Assembly (NCBI GenBank): GCA_021151525.1
Contig: JAGKXD010000002.1
Coordinates: forward strand, 48,230 to 112,229
DNA: 64,000 nt
From: Cellvibrionaceae bacterium
GTDB taxonomy: Bacteria; Pseudomonadota; Gammaproteobacteria; Pseudomonadales; Cellvibrionaceae
Direction of reading: 5' to 3'
Within the stretch, counting starts at the first letter, position 1, and each line of letters opens with the position of its first letter. The position numbers were made by a program, and so were the translations under genes. Below, in pieces: positions 63,534 through 64,000 of the stretch. The notes below the pieces were generated by a model. The model made no database searches. It saw only the letters and a list, made by a program, of their open reading frames with translations, and had not been told where the DNA came from.

Positions 63534-63917
63534 ATGAGTAAACCTGGTAAAACCGGCATTGCCCGTATCGTTGATGCGTTCGGCTATTCCATGAAGGGCT
63601 TCGCAGCTACTTGGAAATTTGAAGCGGCTTTTAGGCAAGAAGTGGTTCTGGGTGTGATTTTGACCCCGGTCGCATTTTGGTTGGCGACTACCCATATTGA
63701 ATTAATACTGCTGCTGTCCAGCATCTTCTGGGTGCTTATGGCAGAGCTTGCCAACTCATCGGTAGAGGCGGTGGTGGACAGAACTGGTTCAGAGCGTCAT
63801 GAGTTGTCCGGTCGTGCAAAAGACATCGGCTCTGCCTTGGTTTTCACCAGTCTTATCCTCTTAGCGGTAGTTTGGGGTATTGTTGCTGCCCATCGTTTCC
63901 TGCCAAATTTCTTTTAA
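63534..63917 (+). CDS. dgkA: Diacylglycerol kinase
   Basis: A 127-residue integral membrane enzyme that phosphorylates diacylglycerol (and recycles the by-product of membrane-derived oligosaccharide synthesis). The signature ELANSSVEAVVDR is the DgkA active-site helix with the catalytic glutamate and asparagine; three membrane helices are seen. The start is the ATG at 63534 with GGAG 8 bases upstream; the frame is open 20 codons upstream without support. An intrinsic terminator follows. Confidence 0.95.
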   Translation: MSKPGKTGIARIVDAFGYSMKGFAATWKFEAAFRQEVVLGVILTPVAFWLATTHIELILLLSSIFWVLMAELANSSVEAVVDRTGSERHELSGRAKDIGSALVFTSLILLAVVWGIVAAHRFLPNFF

Positions 63918-63951
63918 ACAACTTCCTGTTCTGTTATCTGCTTACAACCTA

Positions 63952-63985
63952 ACACCCAAAAGTCAGTCGCTTTTGGGTGTTTTTC
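63952..63985 (+). terminator. Intrinsic terminator after dgkA
   Basis: ACACCCAAAAG and CTTTTGGGTGT form an 11-bp stem around TCAGTCG, followed by Ts. Confidence 0.93.
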
Positions 63986-64000
63986 TTATATGGTTTATTT

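Overview
The window looks like the chromosome of a Gram-negative, polysaccharide-degrading gammaproteobacterium of the Cellvibrio type (Cellvibrionaceae). The reasons are secreted GH16 and GH5 enzymes with long poly-serine linkers and carbohydrate-binding modules, lipoprotein GH3 and GH9 enzymes, three TonB-dependent receptors, and standard gammaproteobacterial blocks (vfr/crp next to an OsmC gene, sdhE-ygfX, rpoE-rseA-rseB-rseC). This assignment is inference from gene content; there is no rRNA in the window. I found no tRNA genes, CRISPR arrays or insertion sequences with a transposase.

Layout. 1-2.4 kb: start of a Vfr/CRP regulator (cut by the window edge), an OsmC protein, an atypical NRAMP transporter. 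2.4-5.9 kb: a four-gene MCE/Mla-type lipid transport operon on the minus strand. 6.2-15.2 kb: carbohydrate enzymes (GH16 with two CBM56-like modules, a frameshifted GH3, GH97) interspersed with a Rid protein and a YejK nucleoid protein. 15.3-17.8 kb: an electron-transfer operon (cytochrome b561, a Cyc2-like fused cytochrome-porin, a small cytochrome c). 17.8-19.9 kb: LysR regulator and a divergent exported metallo-beta-lactamase-fold protein, closed by a MITE/REP-like inverted repeat. 19.9-25.6 kb: a cluster resembling biuret/triuret use (porin, two isochorismatase-fold amidohydrolases, NCS2 permease, cupin) with a divergent GntR regulator. 26-30.8 kb: GH5 endoglucanase and small genes. 31.4-40.8 kb: a probable glucosamine/chitosan-oligosaccharide locus (NagB, ROK kinase, MFS permease, GH9, large TonB receptor, AraC regulator) with no NagA. 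40.8-49.9 kb: a TonB receptor with a C39-like peptidase, GcvP, a REC-PAS-GGDEF-EAL protein and a periplasmic binding protein. 50-64 kb: mostly core genes (2-Cys peroxiredoxin, another TonB receptor, ung, HDOD, ygfZ, sdhE-ygfX, nadB, rpoE-rseA-rseB-rseC, arfB, a glycosyltransferase, dgkA).

How the genes work together. Three accessory units make functional sense as wholes. (a) The cytochrome operon has an outer-membrane, a periplasmic and an inner-membrane redox protein in order, so it could carry electrons across the envelope. (b) In the 19.9-25.6 kb cluster a porin and a permease would import a small nitrogen compound for two related amidohydrolases, under GntR control through a 14-bp palindrome. 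(c) In the 31-40 kb locus a receptor, a surface or periplasmic GH9 enzyme, a permease, a sugar kinase and NagB would take glucosamine oligomers to fructose 6-phosphate. Several intergenic gaps hold long inverted repeats unrelated to simple terminators; the clearest are at 19822-19902, 56489-56564 and 60991-61144.
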